Shown here: piece by piece, positions 1 through 9,740 of the stretch
Layout of the letters: each line of letters starts with the position of its first letter
Numbering within the stretch: position 1 is the first letter of the stretch
NCBI GenBank assembly: GCA_013350335.1
Contig: CM023539.1
Span: forward strand, 31,668,631 to 31,732,630
Length of the DNA stretch: 64,000 bases
DNA from: Chimonanthus salicifolius
Taxonomy: Eukaryota > Streptophyta > Magnoliopsida > Laurales > Calycanthaceae
Direction: 5' to 3'
The notes under the pieces: generated by a model
The model's database searches: none
What the model saw: only the letters and a program-made list of their open reading frames with translations
Told to the model about the DNA's origin: nothing
Program-made: the position numbers and the translations under genes

Positions 1-539
1 TTCACATAATTTCCAAAATAATTTAGAGTAAAACATCACATGAAACATAATTCAAAACTTATCTTAAAGATAGCCACATGATTTCCAAAATAACTTAAAG
101 AAAACATCACCCAATCCATGGCTTACAAAAATGTAGGAATCCTACCAAATACTGATAACGTCCTTTTTCGTTCTCGTCCGATAATTCCGGTCGCTGTTCG
201 CGTACCGTTGTGATGTGCCAATACCTTATTATACATTTCCCAAGTTAGTCTATATCTTATCCACGATTAAGTCTCTAACTGATCATAAGCCTATGTTCAT
301 TAATGATCTTTAACCACATTATAAGATCACCATAATCAGCCCTTATCTTGGCCTCTTTTTCCACTGATTTCAACACGTATATAATTCAATCCATAACTGA
401 TCTATACACCTAGATCTATTAATGACTTACCCATCATGTCATAGGATCATTAAAATCAGTCCCTTTAATTTAATATTATCTCCATTTATCCTACCGGGTT
501 AGTAGTGTCTTAGAAAATATTCAAAACTGTACACTTCAA

Positions 540-1110
540 TTCAGTCGACTGAATCATGAGTTCAGTCGACTGATTTTGAATCAGATCGTCCGTTTGTCTT
601 GCCAGTTCAGTTTCAGTCGACTGAAATATACATTCAGTCGGCTGAAACATGGTTCATACCCTTTCAGTCGACTGAATCACAGATTCAGTCGGCTGATTTT
701 TAAATCAGATCGTCTGTTTGTCTTGCCAGTTTATTTTCAGTCGACTGAAATACATATTCAGTCGCCTGAACTATCAACCATCCGTTTACGTGTTTAATAA
801 GCATTCCTTCAGTCGACTGAATCATATATTCAGTCGGCTGAAACTTCCAGAACCCTTTTCTTGTCTGAGACATTTGTGTTCAGTTGACTGAATCCTCAGA
901 TTCAGTCGGCTGAAGCACCCAGAAACTCCTTCTGTTTTCAGCCACCATTAGTTCAGTCGACTGAAACTCTAGTTCAGTCGGCTGAAACTTCCAGAAGTTC
1001 GTTTCTGATTCGTCCATTGTTAGTTCAGTCGACTGAATCCCTGATTCAGTTGGCTGAAACTCCCAGAACTTCGTTTCTGGTTCGTTCAATATCTGTTCAG
1101 TCGACTGACT
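540..1110. repeat. 72-bp tandem array of paired palindromes (copy A)
   Basis: Seventeen copies of TTCAGTCGACTGAA or a one-base variant (mostly TTCAGTCGGCTGAA) start at about 540/561, 610/632, 662/683, 735/756, 808/828, 879/900, 951/972, 1022/1043 and 1096. Within a pair the starts are 20-22 bp apart and pairs recur every 70-74 bp (one interval of 52). The first member is a perfect 14-bp palindrome, and the second carries the GTCGGC variant. The spacers are not conserved. Any open frame across this stretch is a by-product of the repeat. Confidence 0.93.
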
Positions 1111-1354
1111 GTTTCGTCAGTCCTTTCCATTGCATGTTTTGTACTTCCTTCCTTCGCGATTTCTCTTAAAAGAGCCATAACGGCATGTTTGGAAATACTT
1201 ACAATCCTTGGTTTTCCCGGTTGTCTCTTGCTCCTCTTGCTCCTTAGCCTTTCTCTTTCTCCTTCTTCTTTATTCTTGATACTCGGCCAATGGTGAGTTT
1301 GATCGAGGTAAGATCACCAGGGTTTTGGTTCGGCAAATGGTAGGGTTAGATTTT

Positions 1355-1383
1355 GAGGGAGAGAGAGAGAGAGAGAGAAAGAG
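1355..1383. repeat. GA microsatellite
   Basis: A GA dinucleotide run inside LTR copy A, in the leader region downstream (on the element's minus strand) of the conserved block. Simple repeat with no coding role. Confidence 0.8.
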
Positions 1384-1828
1384 GAGATGAAGACAATATC
1401 TCAAGCTTGGGTCTTGGGTGATCGGCCAACTCTTAGCTTCTTCTTCCCTTCCTTCTAAGTTCCTTTCTTTTCTTTTCTCTTTGGTGTTTTCTTTGGAATA
1501 GAGGGGAGGACGGTTTTGGAAGAGATGGAGAGGTGGAGGGAGTGTGATGATTGGTTTTGACTCCTTCTACCAACTAAGCATGGAGGGAGGTATGGCCTTG
1601 CATGCCCCCAATTTTAGGGCCATTGTCCCCTTTAGTGGAGGTGGTTGGAATGGGTTTTGAACCACCACCCATTCCAATGAGTTTGATGAGTCAATTAAGA
1701 TGGGAAACCATCTTGACTCACCCCCCTCTCCTATATGACTCACTCCATTATTTAATTTCTTTCTTAACTTAGTCCCTTTAATCCTATAATTTAATTCCTA
1801 TTTAATTCCCTTCAATTCCTTCATGTAT

Positions 1829-1859
1829 CCACCATGGTTGACCAAGTCAACCATGGTGG
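1829..1859. repeat. Perfect 14-bp inverted repeat (hairpin)
   Basis: CCACCATGGTTGAC is followed by CAA and then its exact reverse complement. This gives a perfect stem of 14 bp with a 3-base loop inside LTR copy A. Copy B has only a decayed version near 8850. It may be another regulatory palindrome of the LTR; function is unknown. Confidence 0.85.
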
Positions 1860-2278
1860 CTGGCCCCACCAAATCTTAGTCAACCCGCCACCTCACTTAA
1901 TGAGGTGGAGGTGGGCCCCACTTGTTTATACTATCTTGATTATTTCCTCATTAACTTAGGTGATCAATTCAATCCCTTCCCCTTGTTGGGTCATCATTGA
2001 ACCCATGGCCCAATTACATTTATTTTCTTACCATTTACCTTGGAGCTTGAATCAATTTTGATCCGTTGGGTCCCACATGGTCATCGGCCCTTCTTGCCCA
2101 TTATTGACCTCTTTAAATGAGTTCTATCCAATCCATGGTCCATTGGACCATACTTGGGCCTTTGCCCAAATTTTTGATCCATTTAACATCCATGACATCA
2201 AAATTCCCATTTTTCCATTATTAAAATAAATAATTGCCATATATTTATATATTGATTTAAAAATTCGGGCTATTACAA

Positions 2279-2565
2279 TATCTCCTGCAGATGTATAATT
2301 TGACCTATTGTCTGTTACAAATTGCACCACATTTCTTGGTTCAATCTCATCAATCACAGAAGATATACAATCGGCAATGAAAGCCCCATTTTTAATGTTC
2401 CCTTGTGCACATATAGACTTGAAGAAAACTGTGGCTTGTGAACAAGCAACTAAGCAATTAATATAGGGCCAATTCTTCATATATGTCCATGTGTCAGACA
2501 TAAGTGTGTATCCACTTGTCTTCCAATTTTTACTTATATCATTTACATATGATATTGCTACATCT
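2279..2565 (-). pseudogene. hAT transposase fragment, DUF659 region (hAT-1, second part)
   Basis: On the minus strand this encodes ISKNWKTSGYTLMSDTWT and then VVQFVTDNRSNYTSAGDI. These are the hallmark blocks of the DUF659 segment of plant BED-type hAT transposases (MSDGWTD... and VVTDNASNY in the family). The frame continues from the N-terminal part at 5740-6243 once the Copia insertion and one 5-bp target copy are removed, and it stops at 2279 where LTR copy A begins. The rest, including the hATC dimerisation domain, would lie beyond the left edge. Dead by double insertion. Confidence 0.85.
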
Positions 2566-3167
2566 TGTTGACGTGGATGGCTTAAATCTAATCTCTGTAC
2601 ATGGCAATTTCTAAAGGGTATAGACGGTGGTTTCCTTAATGAAAGTTTCCTTCTCTAGCTGGGTTTCCTAATTGTACAAGGAAACTGCAATAATAAGGAC
2701 TTTTATTTACTTTGGGAATTTGCCAGTAGCAGAGAAGGACTTTTCGGCAACTTGCCTAAGAAAGAGGACCAACTGAGTATATTATATATACAGGAAGCAG
2801 CCATTCAGTTGTAGTACAAAAGAAGGATTAAAAGAGGGTAGCTCGGGTTTTTGGGGGAGAAGAAAATCCAGCTACAGTAGAGAGAAGAACACCATATAGA
2901 GGGACGTGTAGAGAGGGACTTACACGGTACAGAGTCATATTCGGATCTGAGAGGGTGCTGCCAAAGCTGTAAAGAAAAGACAGCTGGTTGGGTTGGTAGA
3001 TTTATGTGTATCTGTGTATCTCTCTTATTTTCTTCTCTTAATAAAATCTCTTTCACGCTCCGTGGACGTAGGCCGGTTGGGGCTTAACCACGTAAATTTG
3101 CTTGTGTTGGTCTGTGCTTGATTTTCCCGTTTAATTATTCTTGTTTATTTAGTTGTAAGCGCTAACA
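2566..3167 (+). repeat. 5' LTR of gag-PR Copia element
   Basis: 602 bp, TGTTG at the start and CTAACA at the end, closely matching 5153-5734. A TATATTATATATACAG stretch near 2778 is a plausible promoter TATA region. AATAAAATC near 3039 could be the polyadenylation signal. Confidence 0.85.
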
Positions 3168-3169
3168 AG

Positions 3170-3181
3170 TGGTATCAGAGC
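3170..3181 (+). other. Primer binding site (tRNA-iMet)
   Basis: TGGTATCAGAGC lies two bases after the 5' LTR. This is the standard complement of the plant initiator methionine tRNA 3' end, used to prime minus-strand cDNA in Copia elements. Confidence 0.93.
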
Positions 3182-3211
3182 TTTGGTTGGAGATCAGGGA
3201 CTCGTGGGTGA

Positions 3212-3898
3212 ATGGATCTCAGCACACAGGGAGACTTCAGGTTGTTGGAGGTGATGGAAATCAACACTGCCCGAATGATTAATCTCAATGGAGCAAATTA
3301 CTTATTGTGGAAGGCAAGGATGGAAGACCTTCTGTATTGTAGAGATCTCTACAAACTGATCGCAGGCAGACTGAAGGTGCAAGCGACAGAGTCTTTCAAT
3401 GAGAAGGGGAAGACAAATCTGAAGGTCGAGATGTCTGATGATGAATGGAACGATCTTGATCGGAGGTGCCTCGGTTTTATTCGACAGTGGCTGGATGACA
3501 GTGTGTTTCATCTGGTGTCCACTGAAACGACGGCGCAATCTCTCTGGAATAAATTGGAGGGACTATATGCGAGAAAGACTGCAGGCAACAAGACGTCCCT
3601 AATCAGAAAGTTGGTGAATCTGAAGTACAATGAAAGTACTTCGATTGCAGAGCATCTGAATGAGATACAGAGTATAATCAATCAACTCTCATCTATGAAG
3701 ATGGTTCTTGATGGTGAGTTGCAGGCCATCCTACTTATCAGTGCTCTACCTGAGAGTTGGGAGACCTTGGTGGTGTTACTCAGCAATTTAGCACCAGTGG
3801 GTATTGTCACTATGACATCTGTGACAAGCAGTTTGCTAAACGAGGAGACAAGAAGAAAGTCTTTGGTGGGTTCTTCTAAGACACAGTCTCAGACATAG
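3212..3898 (+). pseudogene. Copia gag, N-terminal and capsid part
   Basis: 228 codons from the ATG just after the primer site. LNGANYLLWKARMEDLL (about residues 25-41) is the typical Copia gag entry motif. The SLWNKLEGLY and LKYNESTSIAEHLNEI blocks and LLISALPESWE belong to the UBN2/gag-polypeptide domain. Gag forms the virus-like particle in the cytoplasm. The frame meets TAG at 3896 and a second stop near 3943 before the in-frame zinc knuckle, so the original gag-protease reading frame is broken twice. Tnt1/Tork-like by sequence feel; lineage not proven. Confidence 0.85.
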
Positions 3899-3949
3899 GC
3901 TCTCTATACAGAGAACAGAGGGAGAAACAACAGCAAAAAACCTTAAGAC

Positions 3950-4804
3950 CATGACAAGTTCAGAGGGTCAAGGTCAAAATCCAGATGGAGAGGTGGAGGA
4001 AAGCTTATATGTTTCTACTGTGAGAAGGAGGGGCATAAGATGATGGACTGCAACAAAAGGAAGCGAGATGTGGAAATTAGACCGCAAAGTTTAGATCAAT
4101 CAAATGCCGTACAAAGTTACTCAGACGATGCTGTAGGTGTTGTCGTGTGCACAGTCACCACAGGTATGAATAATCCAACTGATCAGTGGATTCTAGACTC
4201 GGGGTGTTCTTACCATATGTGTCCACGCAGAGAGTCGTTTGACACATACAAAACCTGTGATGAGGGACCTGTCTATGTGGGCAATGGTGAGAGTTGCAAA
4301 ACCATTGGCGTTGGGACAGTCAAAATCAGGATGTTCAATGGCATGGTAAGAAAGTTGGAGAATGTACGGCATGTTCCTGAGTTAAAGAAAAATTTGATTT
4401 CTTTGGGGACACTGGACACTAATGGGTTTACCTTCAAGGCGGAGGATGGGGCTCTTAGAGTTACTAAAGGAGCCATGATCGTAATGAAAGGGAAGAAGGA
4501 AAATAATTTGTACACACTGGAGGGAAGTACAGTAATCGACCGGCAGAGGGATCCTACTAGTCAGGCCACAGGAAGGAGGAGAAGAAATAAAAAGTCAGGT
4601 GACAGGTATGACTTTAAAAATAATGTTTCTTTTGCAGGTTGTGATGGTCTGTTCGAATTCCATGGTGCTAGCGGAGATGGAAAAGCGAAGGGGACGAAAA
4701 ATCACATAGAGGCGGCGGGTCCAACACAGTCGGTGGCGGGTCCAACAAAACCGGTGAAGGGCTGCCAAGTTCAAGCGAGGCTTGGGCTTGGGCAATTCTT
4801 CTAA
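3950..4804 (+). pseudogene. Copia zinc knuckle plus protease, replaced C-terminus
   Basis: In the same frame as gag, a CCHC knuckle CFYCEKEGHKMMDC lies at about 4012-4053. The aspartic protease motif WILDSGCSYHMCPRRESF follows at about 4189, with DSG intact, then a normal protease body to about 4530 (LKKNLISLGTLD). After that the sequence stops resembling pol and becomes a basic, repetitive tail with GPTQSVAGPTKPV. No integrase or RT follows. The protease itself has no stop from 4040 to 4804, although the upstream frame is interrupted. Confidence 0.83.
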
Positions 4805-5140
4805 TTAAAGAAGACAGGTGGAGCACCCTAGAGCGTAGGGGTGCGCGCATCTTACACAGAGATGCAGATGGGCTGCAGTTGCAGGTGGAGCTCAGTCAGG
4901 AGCTGTTGGTGTGCACAAAGGTGCACAGTTGCAGATCTTATACTATCTGGAGGACAGTTCGACGGCAGGAGAGGGGCGGAAGCAATAGTGCAATACCGCT
5001 GCAGATCTGGATTTTCAGATTTGTGAGTGGCAGCCAGCAGAAGTGTGGCTCGAAAGAGAAAGCCCCATCACCAGAGCAGAAGTTGCATATGCAGTGGACG
5101 ACATTGTTGCAGTTATCTCGAAGGTTGTCAGAATTTTCAC
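4805..5140 (+). other. Non-coding interior of gag-PR Copia element
   Basis: Between the end of the protease frame and the polypurine tract there is no recognisable pol sequence. This is where integrase, RT and RNase H would normally lie. The origin of this filler is unknown; it is GC-richer than its surroundings. Confidence 0.6.
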
Positions 5141-5152
5141 CAAGGTGGAGAT

Positions 5153-5734
5153 TGTTGACGTTGATGGCTTAAATCCAATCTCTATACATGGGAATTTCTA
5201 AAGGGTATAGACGGTGGTTTCCTTAATGGAAGTTTCCTTCTCTAGCTGGGTTTCCTAGTTGTACAAGGAAACTGCAATAATAAGGACTTCTATTTACTTT
5301 GGGAATCTGCCAGTAGCAGAGAAGGACTTTTCGGCAACTTGCCTAAGAAAGAGGACCGACTGAGTATATTATATATACAGGAGGTAGCCATGCAGTTGTA
5401 GTACAGAAGAAGGATTAAAAGAGGGTAGCTCGGGATTTTGGGAGAGAAGAAAATCCAGCTACAGCAGAGAGAAGAACACCATACAGAGGGACATGTAGAG
5501 AGGGGCTTACACGGCAGAGAGTCATACTCGGATCTGAGAGGGTGCTGCCAACGCTGTAAAGAAAGGACAGCTGGTTGGGTTGGTAGATTTATGTGTATCT
5601 GTGTATCTCTCTTATTTTCTTCTCTTAATAAAATCTCTTTCACGCTCTGTGGACGTAGGCCGGTTGGGGCCGAACTACATAAATTTGCTTGTGTTTGTTT
5701 GTGCTTGATTTTCCCGTTCGATTATTCTTGTTTA
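5153..5734 (+). repeat. 3' LTR of gag-PR Copia element, about 20 bp short
   Basis: It matches the 5' LTR from TGTTGACG up to ATTATTCTTGTTTA but lacks the last roughly 20 bases of the 5' copy (those ending CTAACA). The polypurine tract CAAGGTGGAGAT sits directly before it. The end at 5734 is set by the target duplication and by restoration of the hAT reading frame across the insertion. Confidence 0.72.
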
Positions 5735-5739
5735 CATTT

Positions 5740-6243
5740 TTCAACAATTTAGTCCTTAAAGTTTCACTACTAGGAAGGACATAAGTGGGCCCATATGCTA
5801 TAGCGGCATGGATTGCTTCTCAGTATTCTTCAGACCTTAACAAATTAAAGGAGAGGTTGTTCATCACCATGCTTCTACATATCAAGTTGTCAACATGATT
5901 TTATGATGTTTTTCAATCATGGTATGAACCAATTGTTGTCCTGATGAAGACAGGAAAAGCAATCGATCATATCAAACTTTCTCTTGTGCAAACAGATCCA
6001 ATAAACATTCCACTTCCTCTATGCCTTTTTGTTATATCTTTAAACGCTATTGTATCTTTCGCCATTTCACAAACATTCTTCGAAATTTTATCACACATTT
6101 TTACATCATGCAATATTCTTTTTGCTAGATGATTTCTAAAACGGGTGATACCACCACCAAAAACTTCTTCACAAAATTTACACTTTATCTTATTTTCACC
6201 CAATTCCTCTCCATATTGCCATAATGGATCTTTTTGTCGAGGC
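5740..6243 (-). pseudogene. hAT transposase N-terminus with BED zinc finger (hAT-1, first part)
   Basis: From ATG at 6243 (minus) it reads MPRQKDPLWQYGEE, then CKFCEEVFGGGITRFRNHLA. This is a BED-type zinc finger (Cys-X2-Cys, His later in the motif) that binds transposon ends. Downstream comes a decayed linker, then GPTYVLPSSETLRTKLL next to the Copia insertion, which continues in frame as DUF659 at 2565-2279. The family acts in the nucleus by cut-and-paste. This copy is split by two LTR elements and has internal stops. Confidence 0.85.
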
Positions 6244-6777
6244 ATTTTTGATGAAAAGTGGACACAAAGATCTAGAAAAAATATGAACATAAAGTTTAGA
6301 AAATAATAAACAAACAATTGATAACACAATGAAAAAGGTAACATACAGACCCATCAATTTAAATCATTTAGCATACAGATCCACCGATTACATTACAAAT
6401 CATATAAATCAGTTAAAAGTAATATACATACCCATCGATTACATTACAAATTATACCAAGGAAACAAAGCTAACATATAGGAATACAAAAGAAAGGAAAT
6501 TGAATCACAGTAAAATCAAATATTTTATCATTTAGCTTAAAGAATGAATCACATTTTTACAATATAAAGGTTGACAGCTTTATGAAAGTGACTTTTGAAT
6601 TGGGACTTGTGTATTGTGATTTGTGAAGTGTGAAGCTTTTTCCAATTGGAAATTGTCATGAGCCCACCAAACAACTCCTCTCACGTGAAGTGTTTATTGA
6701 TTCAAAGAATGGATGATGGTGATGAGTGAGTATGGGCCAGCTAGGGTTTTTGGGAACTTCCAAGTTCCAACAATAAA
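6244..6777. other. Flank upstream of hAT-1, no gene seen
   Basis: AT-rich sequence, probably the 5' untranslated and terminal part of hAT-1. A short direct repeat (CGATTACATTACAAAT at about 6385 and 6435) is visible. CAGCTAGGGTTTTTGGG near 6739 could be a hAT terminus, but no 8-bp duplication could be paired with it. Confidence 0.5.
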
Positions 6778-9233
6778 ATGTTGAGTTTGTCTACTATTTG
6801 GAAAAGGAAAGGATTGGGTTACCTGTGCAACTCGAGCGACAAGAACGACGAAATCACCGAATGGAGCATGGACTCATTCCCACATAAGTTACTCGGAATC
6901 AAGTGTGGACTCCTCCCCACGTATACTAATCGGATATACCGATGGAGCGTAGGACTCCTCCTCATGTATGTTAATCGGAATCACCAAATGGAGCATGGAC
7001 TCCTCCCTCATGTTCCCTCATGCATGCATGAGATCATGAATGCAGAAATACTATATCATATCAAATCATATTGAAATTCAGTTCATAAAACTTTCACCAT
7101 TTGATTTACCAAAATAAACATTGTATTGAAATAAAAATCAATAACATATAAGATCCATATGCATCTCAACAAGGTAGGAATCCTACCAACGTCTGATTTA
7201 CTGTCCTTTCCTTGTTTCGTAGGAATAATGCCAATGGTTGTGCGAATCGAACCTCGTTACCTTATCAAATCCAACCATTTATATTAATTTGATTGTTTAT
7301 TTTTATTTCCATCAATATTACATCATACCAGATAATTAGAGGTTTTTGGAAATTTACCCAAATATATAACATTATATTTCAGTCAACTAAATCAAGGATT
7401 CAGTCGGTTGAAACCTGCCCGATTACTGTTCTCTACCTTATCCGCAGATTTTCAGTCGATTGAAATATACTTTCAGTCGACTGAACTCCAACTCGGAACT
7501 ATTCTTACGCTGACTCGTAACCTTTCAGTCGATTGAATCACAGATTCAGTCGGCTGATTCTAAGTCAAACCCTTCATAACCTCGGTCAAACCCCTTTCAG
7601 TCGACTGAATCATAGATTCAGTTGGCTGACTTTGGACCAGATAAACTGTGTACTCGGCCAGTGTGCATTCAGCCGACTGAATCAAGGATTCAGTCGGCTG
7701 AATCACCAACAACCTCGTTACGTGTTTGTTAAGTAATCATTCAGTCGGCTGAAACACGTCAGATCCCTTTACTTATTTGATACGTCTTCTTTCAGTCGAC
7801 TGAATCCCATATTTAATAGGCTGAAACCTCATTATACCCTTGATATTTTAATCTAGACATGGTTCAGTCGACTGAATCCAAAGATTCAGTTGGCTGAAAC
7901 TCCTAGAATTGGTTTTCTGTCTTCAGCCACACCAGTTCAGTCGACTGAATCCCAGATTCAGTCGACTGACTGTTTTTGTCAGTCTTTTCTACTTGTATAT
8001 TTGTACATCCTTCCTTCATGAAATTCCCTCCTAACATTATTCCAACATATTATACATTATCCATGTACCTCTTAGATGAATTTACTCTACTCACTAGCCA
8101 ATGATAGGATTATTTCTCTAATTCATTCCATTTATACAATTACAATATAGTTTTGCATTCAAACCTTTGATTGTTTGTTACAACTCTTATTCATTCCCTG
8201 AATGGATTACCAATTCCATGGCTCTAATACTGATTTAGCCATCTATTCCAACCCAATCTAGAACCCATAGGTTCGGCCACATCATGGCAGACCCTATGGT
8301 TTCTTTAAACTTAATCTCAATCTTACATTATCCTCATACATAAGACTTACCTCTTCCCCGTCTCCTCCTTTCTTTTGCTCTGTCTTTACTCATCAGTCCT
8401 TCTCCTTCCTTTCTTGTTCTTCAGCAACTCCTCTAAGTGCCGATGGTGTAGATTGGAAAAGAGATAGAGAAGAAGAGAAGGAATACTCTTGTTTCAATAA
8501 GATAGAATCGGCCAAGGGGTGTGAGCAGTCCCTTGGCTGTGTCTCTTTGTATCCTAAGCTAGTCCCTCTCACTTCCTCTCTTTAAGACTTGTATCTAACC
8601 AAGGAGTCCCTTGGCCAAACCAAGAAGACTCTTGCGCTTCCAATGTGGGCATGGAGTTCCATCCATTGAGATGGAAACTCTCCACCTCCCACTTGACTCA
8701 TTAAAAGTCTCCTCAACTTCCATTCAACTCACTTAATGGCTTAACTCAGTTGAACTCAACTCATGTAATTTAATTCATTTGAACTCATTAATCACACTCG
8801 CAAATTCAACTCAGCCTTAATTCAGCATCACTATGCAACCCTTTAATCCCTTTGGTGGTTGACCGAAGTCAACCATGACATAGTCGACTATAACACTATG
8901 GCCCTTGGGTCCCACCTTGACCATGTTACTTACATGCCTTGGTCTTAATTGGGTATTTGATGCAATTACATTGGCCTTATCCAATTACTTACAAATCAGC
9001 TCATCAGTGACCCATTGGGTCCCCATTGAGCAATTGACCCATTTATTTAAGGCTTACCCATTTATTTCAATTCAACCTTATCCATGACCCGTTGGGTCTT
9101 AATTGGATTATGGACCCGACTCCTTTACCCATCTAAGGTCCATTTCATCCATAAATCTTAAATTCAATCAATTTAACAATTTAAATAGATAAAATCCAAT
9201 ATATTAATGCATTGAAAAATTCCAGGTGTTACA
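6778..9233 (-). mobile_element. Tekay-like Gypsy LTR (copy B), truncated at its 3' end
   Basis: On the minus strand it starts at 9233 with TGTAACACCTGGAATTTTT and runs left through a CT-rich leader, the palindrome array (7378-7970), GTAGGAATCCTACCA (7174) and a block with repeated TGGAGCATGGACTCCTCC (about 6860-7010). It has the same layout as copy A. Comparison with the complete solo LTR at 22084-25662 suggests the last few hundred bases are missing, and no TG or target copy was found near 6778, so that edge is approximate. It has inserted into the left LTR of the element ending at 13451. Confidence 0.68.
7378..7970. repeat. 72-bp tandem array of paired palindromes (copy B)
   Basis: The same array as at 540-1110: about 17 copies of TTCAGTCGACTGAA-type palindromes, with pair starts at 7378, 7451, 7523, 7596, 7668, 7791, 7863 and 7935 and one unpaired copy at 7740. 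Intervals are 72-73 bp, with partners 20-22 bp downstream. Several copies are mutated (GTCGATTGAA, GTTGGCTGAA), but the spacing is kept. Confidence 0.92.
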
Positions 9234-9517
9234 CTTCCACTCCTTCTTCATTCCATCAGTTATTTGGTCTACCTTATTTTATCATTCAAAAAGGAAATGA
9301 AATATAAAATGCCAATTAAAGAATATTGGGTCAACTCTACTCGATTGCTCATCTGATGGGACCTGTAGTGACATGGCAGCTGATGTGGCTGGTTGAAGTG
9401 GGGCCATCTCTTTCCACCGTCGATTCGATCACAAATTTGGTGGGTCAATTCTTCCCTTTTGACAAATCGGGGCTCGATCTGTCATCATCAGTTTTATCGC
9501 ATCCGACGCCTGTGTCA
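9234..9517 (-). repeat. 3' LTR fragment of short LTR element F
   Basis: It matches about 13183-13451 along its length (GGGACCTGTAGTGACATGGCAGCTGA-like block and the GACGCC end). Its left portion is missing where LTR copy B begins at 9233. A purine-rich AAGGAGAA tract lies next to its right end on the minus strand, as expected for a polypurine tract. Confidence 0.7.
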
Positions 9518-9740
9518 TTCTCCTTGGGTTGCAGAGAACTTGCCCTCGAGTTCAATTGATTAGATTTGAGGCATACGTCAGGTCACGCCTTTGGCCACCA
9601 ATTCCGTCATTGTTGCTTCGATTGGTTTTAGAGCATCGGTACAAGAATGTGGGTATCACTTCCAACTTTATTGCTAACCTTCAATGTAGAAACCTGTCTA
9701 TCAAATACAGTGTTACTGAAAATAATTTCACTATAGGATT

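Larger units (their letters stand above)
1..2278 (-). mobile_element. Tekay-like Gypsy LTR (copy A), cut by window edge
   Basis: Read on the minus strand the element starts at 2278 with TGTAATAGCCCGAATTTTT, the usual 5' terminus of large plant chromovirus (Tekay-type) LTRs. It continues leftward past base 1. It has the same landmarks in the same order as copy B at 6778-9233: a GTAGGAATCCTACCA motif (133), a palindrome array (540-1110), a CT-rich leader, and a stretch of repeated CAATT/CCCATTGGGTC-like sequence. It interrupts the hAT transposase pseudogene, whose reading frame resumes at 2279. No gag or pol is present, so this is an LTR only. The left end and target duplication cannot be checked. 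Family assignment is inferred from terminus and length. Confidence 0.7.
2566..5734 (+). mobile_element. Non-autonomous gag-PR-only Copia retrotransposon
   Basis: Two LTRs of about 600 bp (2566-3167 and 5153-5734) start with TGTTGACG. A perfect primer binding site TGGTATCAGAGC (3170-3181, initiator Met tRNA) follows the first, and a polypurine tract CAAGGTGGAGAT precedes the second. The interior is only 2 kb: gag, zinc knuckle and protease are recognisable, but integrase, reverse transcriptase and RNase H are absent. The flanks are CATCT (2561-2565) and CATTT (5735-5739), a 5-bp target duplication with one change. It sits in the hAT-1 transposase gene. Layout resembles TR-GAG elements, which need another element's enzymes to move. 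Confidence 0.88.

Noticed and set aside
576..1089. Open frames with repeated FSRLK or QSTE peptides
   Set aside because: They are translations of the 72-bp palindrome array; no start context, and conservation follows DNA spacing rather than codons.
540..1110. CRISPR-like regular repeats
   Set aside because: Repeat unit is a 14-bp palindrome with 72-bp period inside a plant LTR; the genome is eukaryotic and no cas genes exist.
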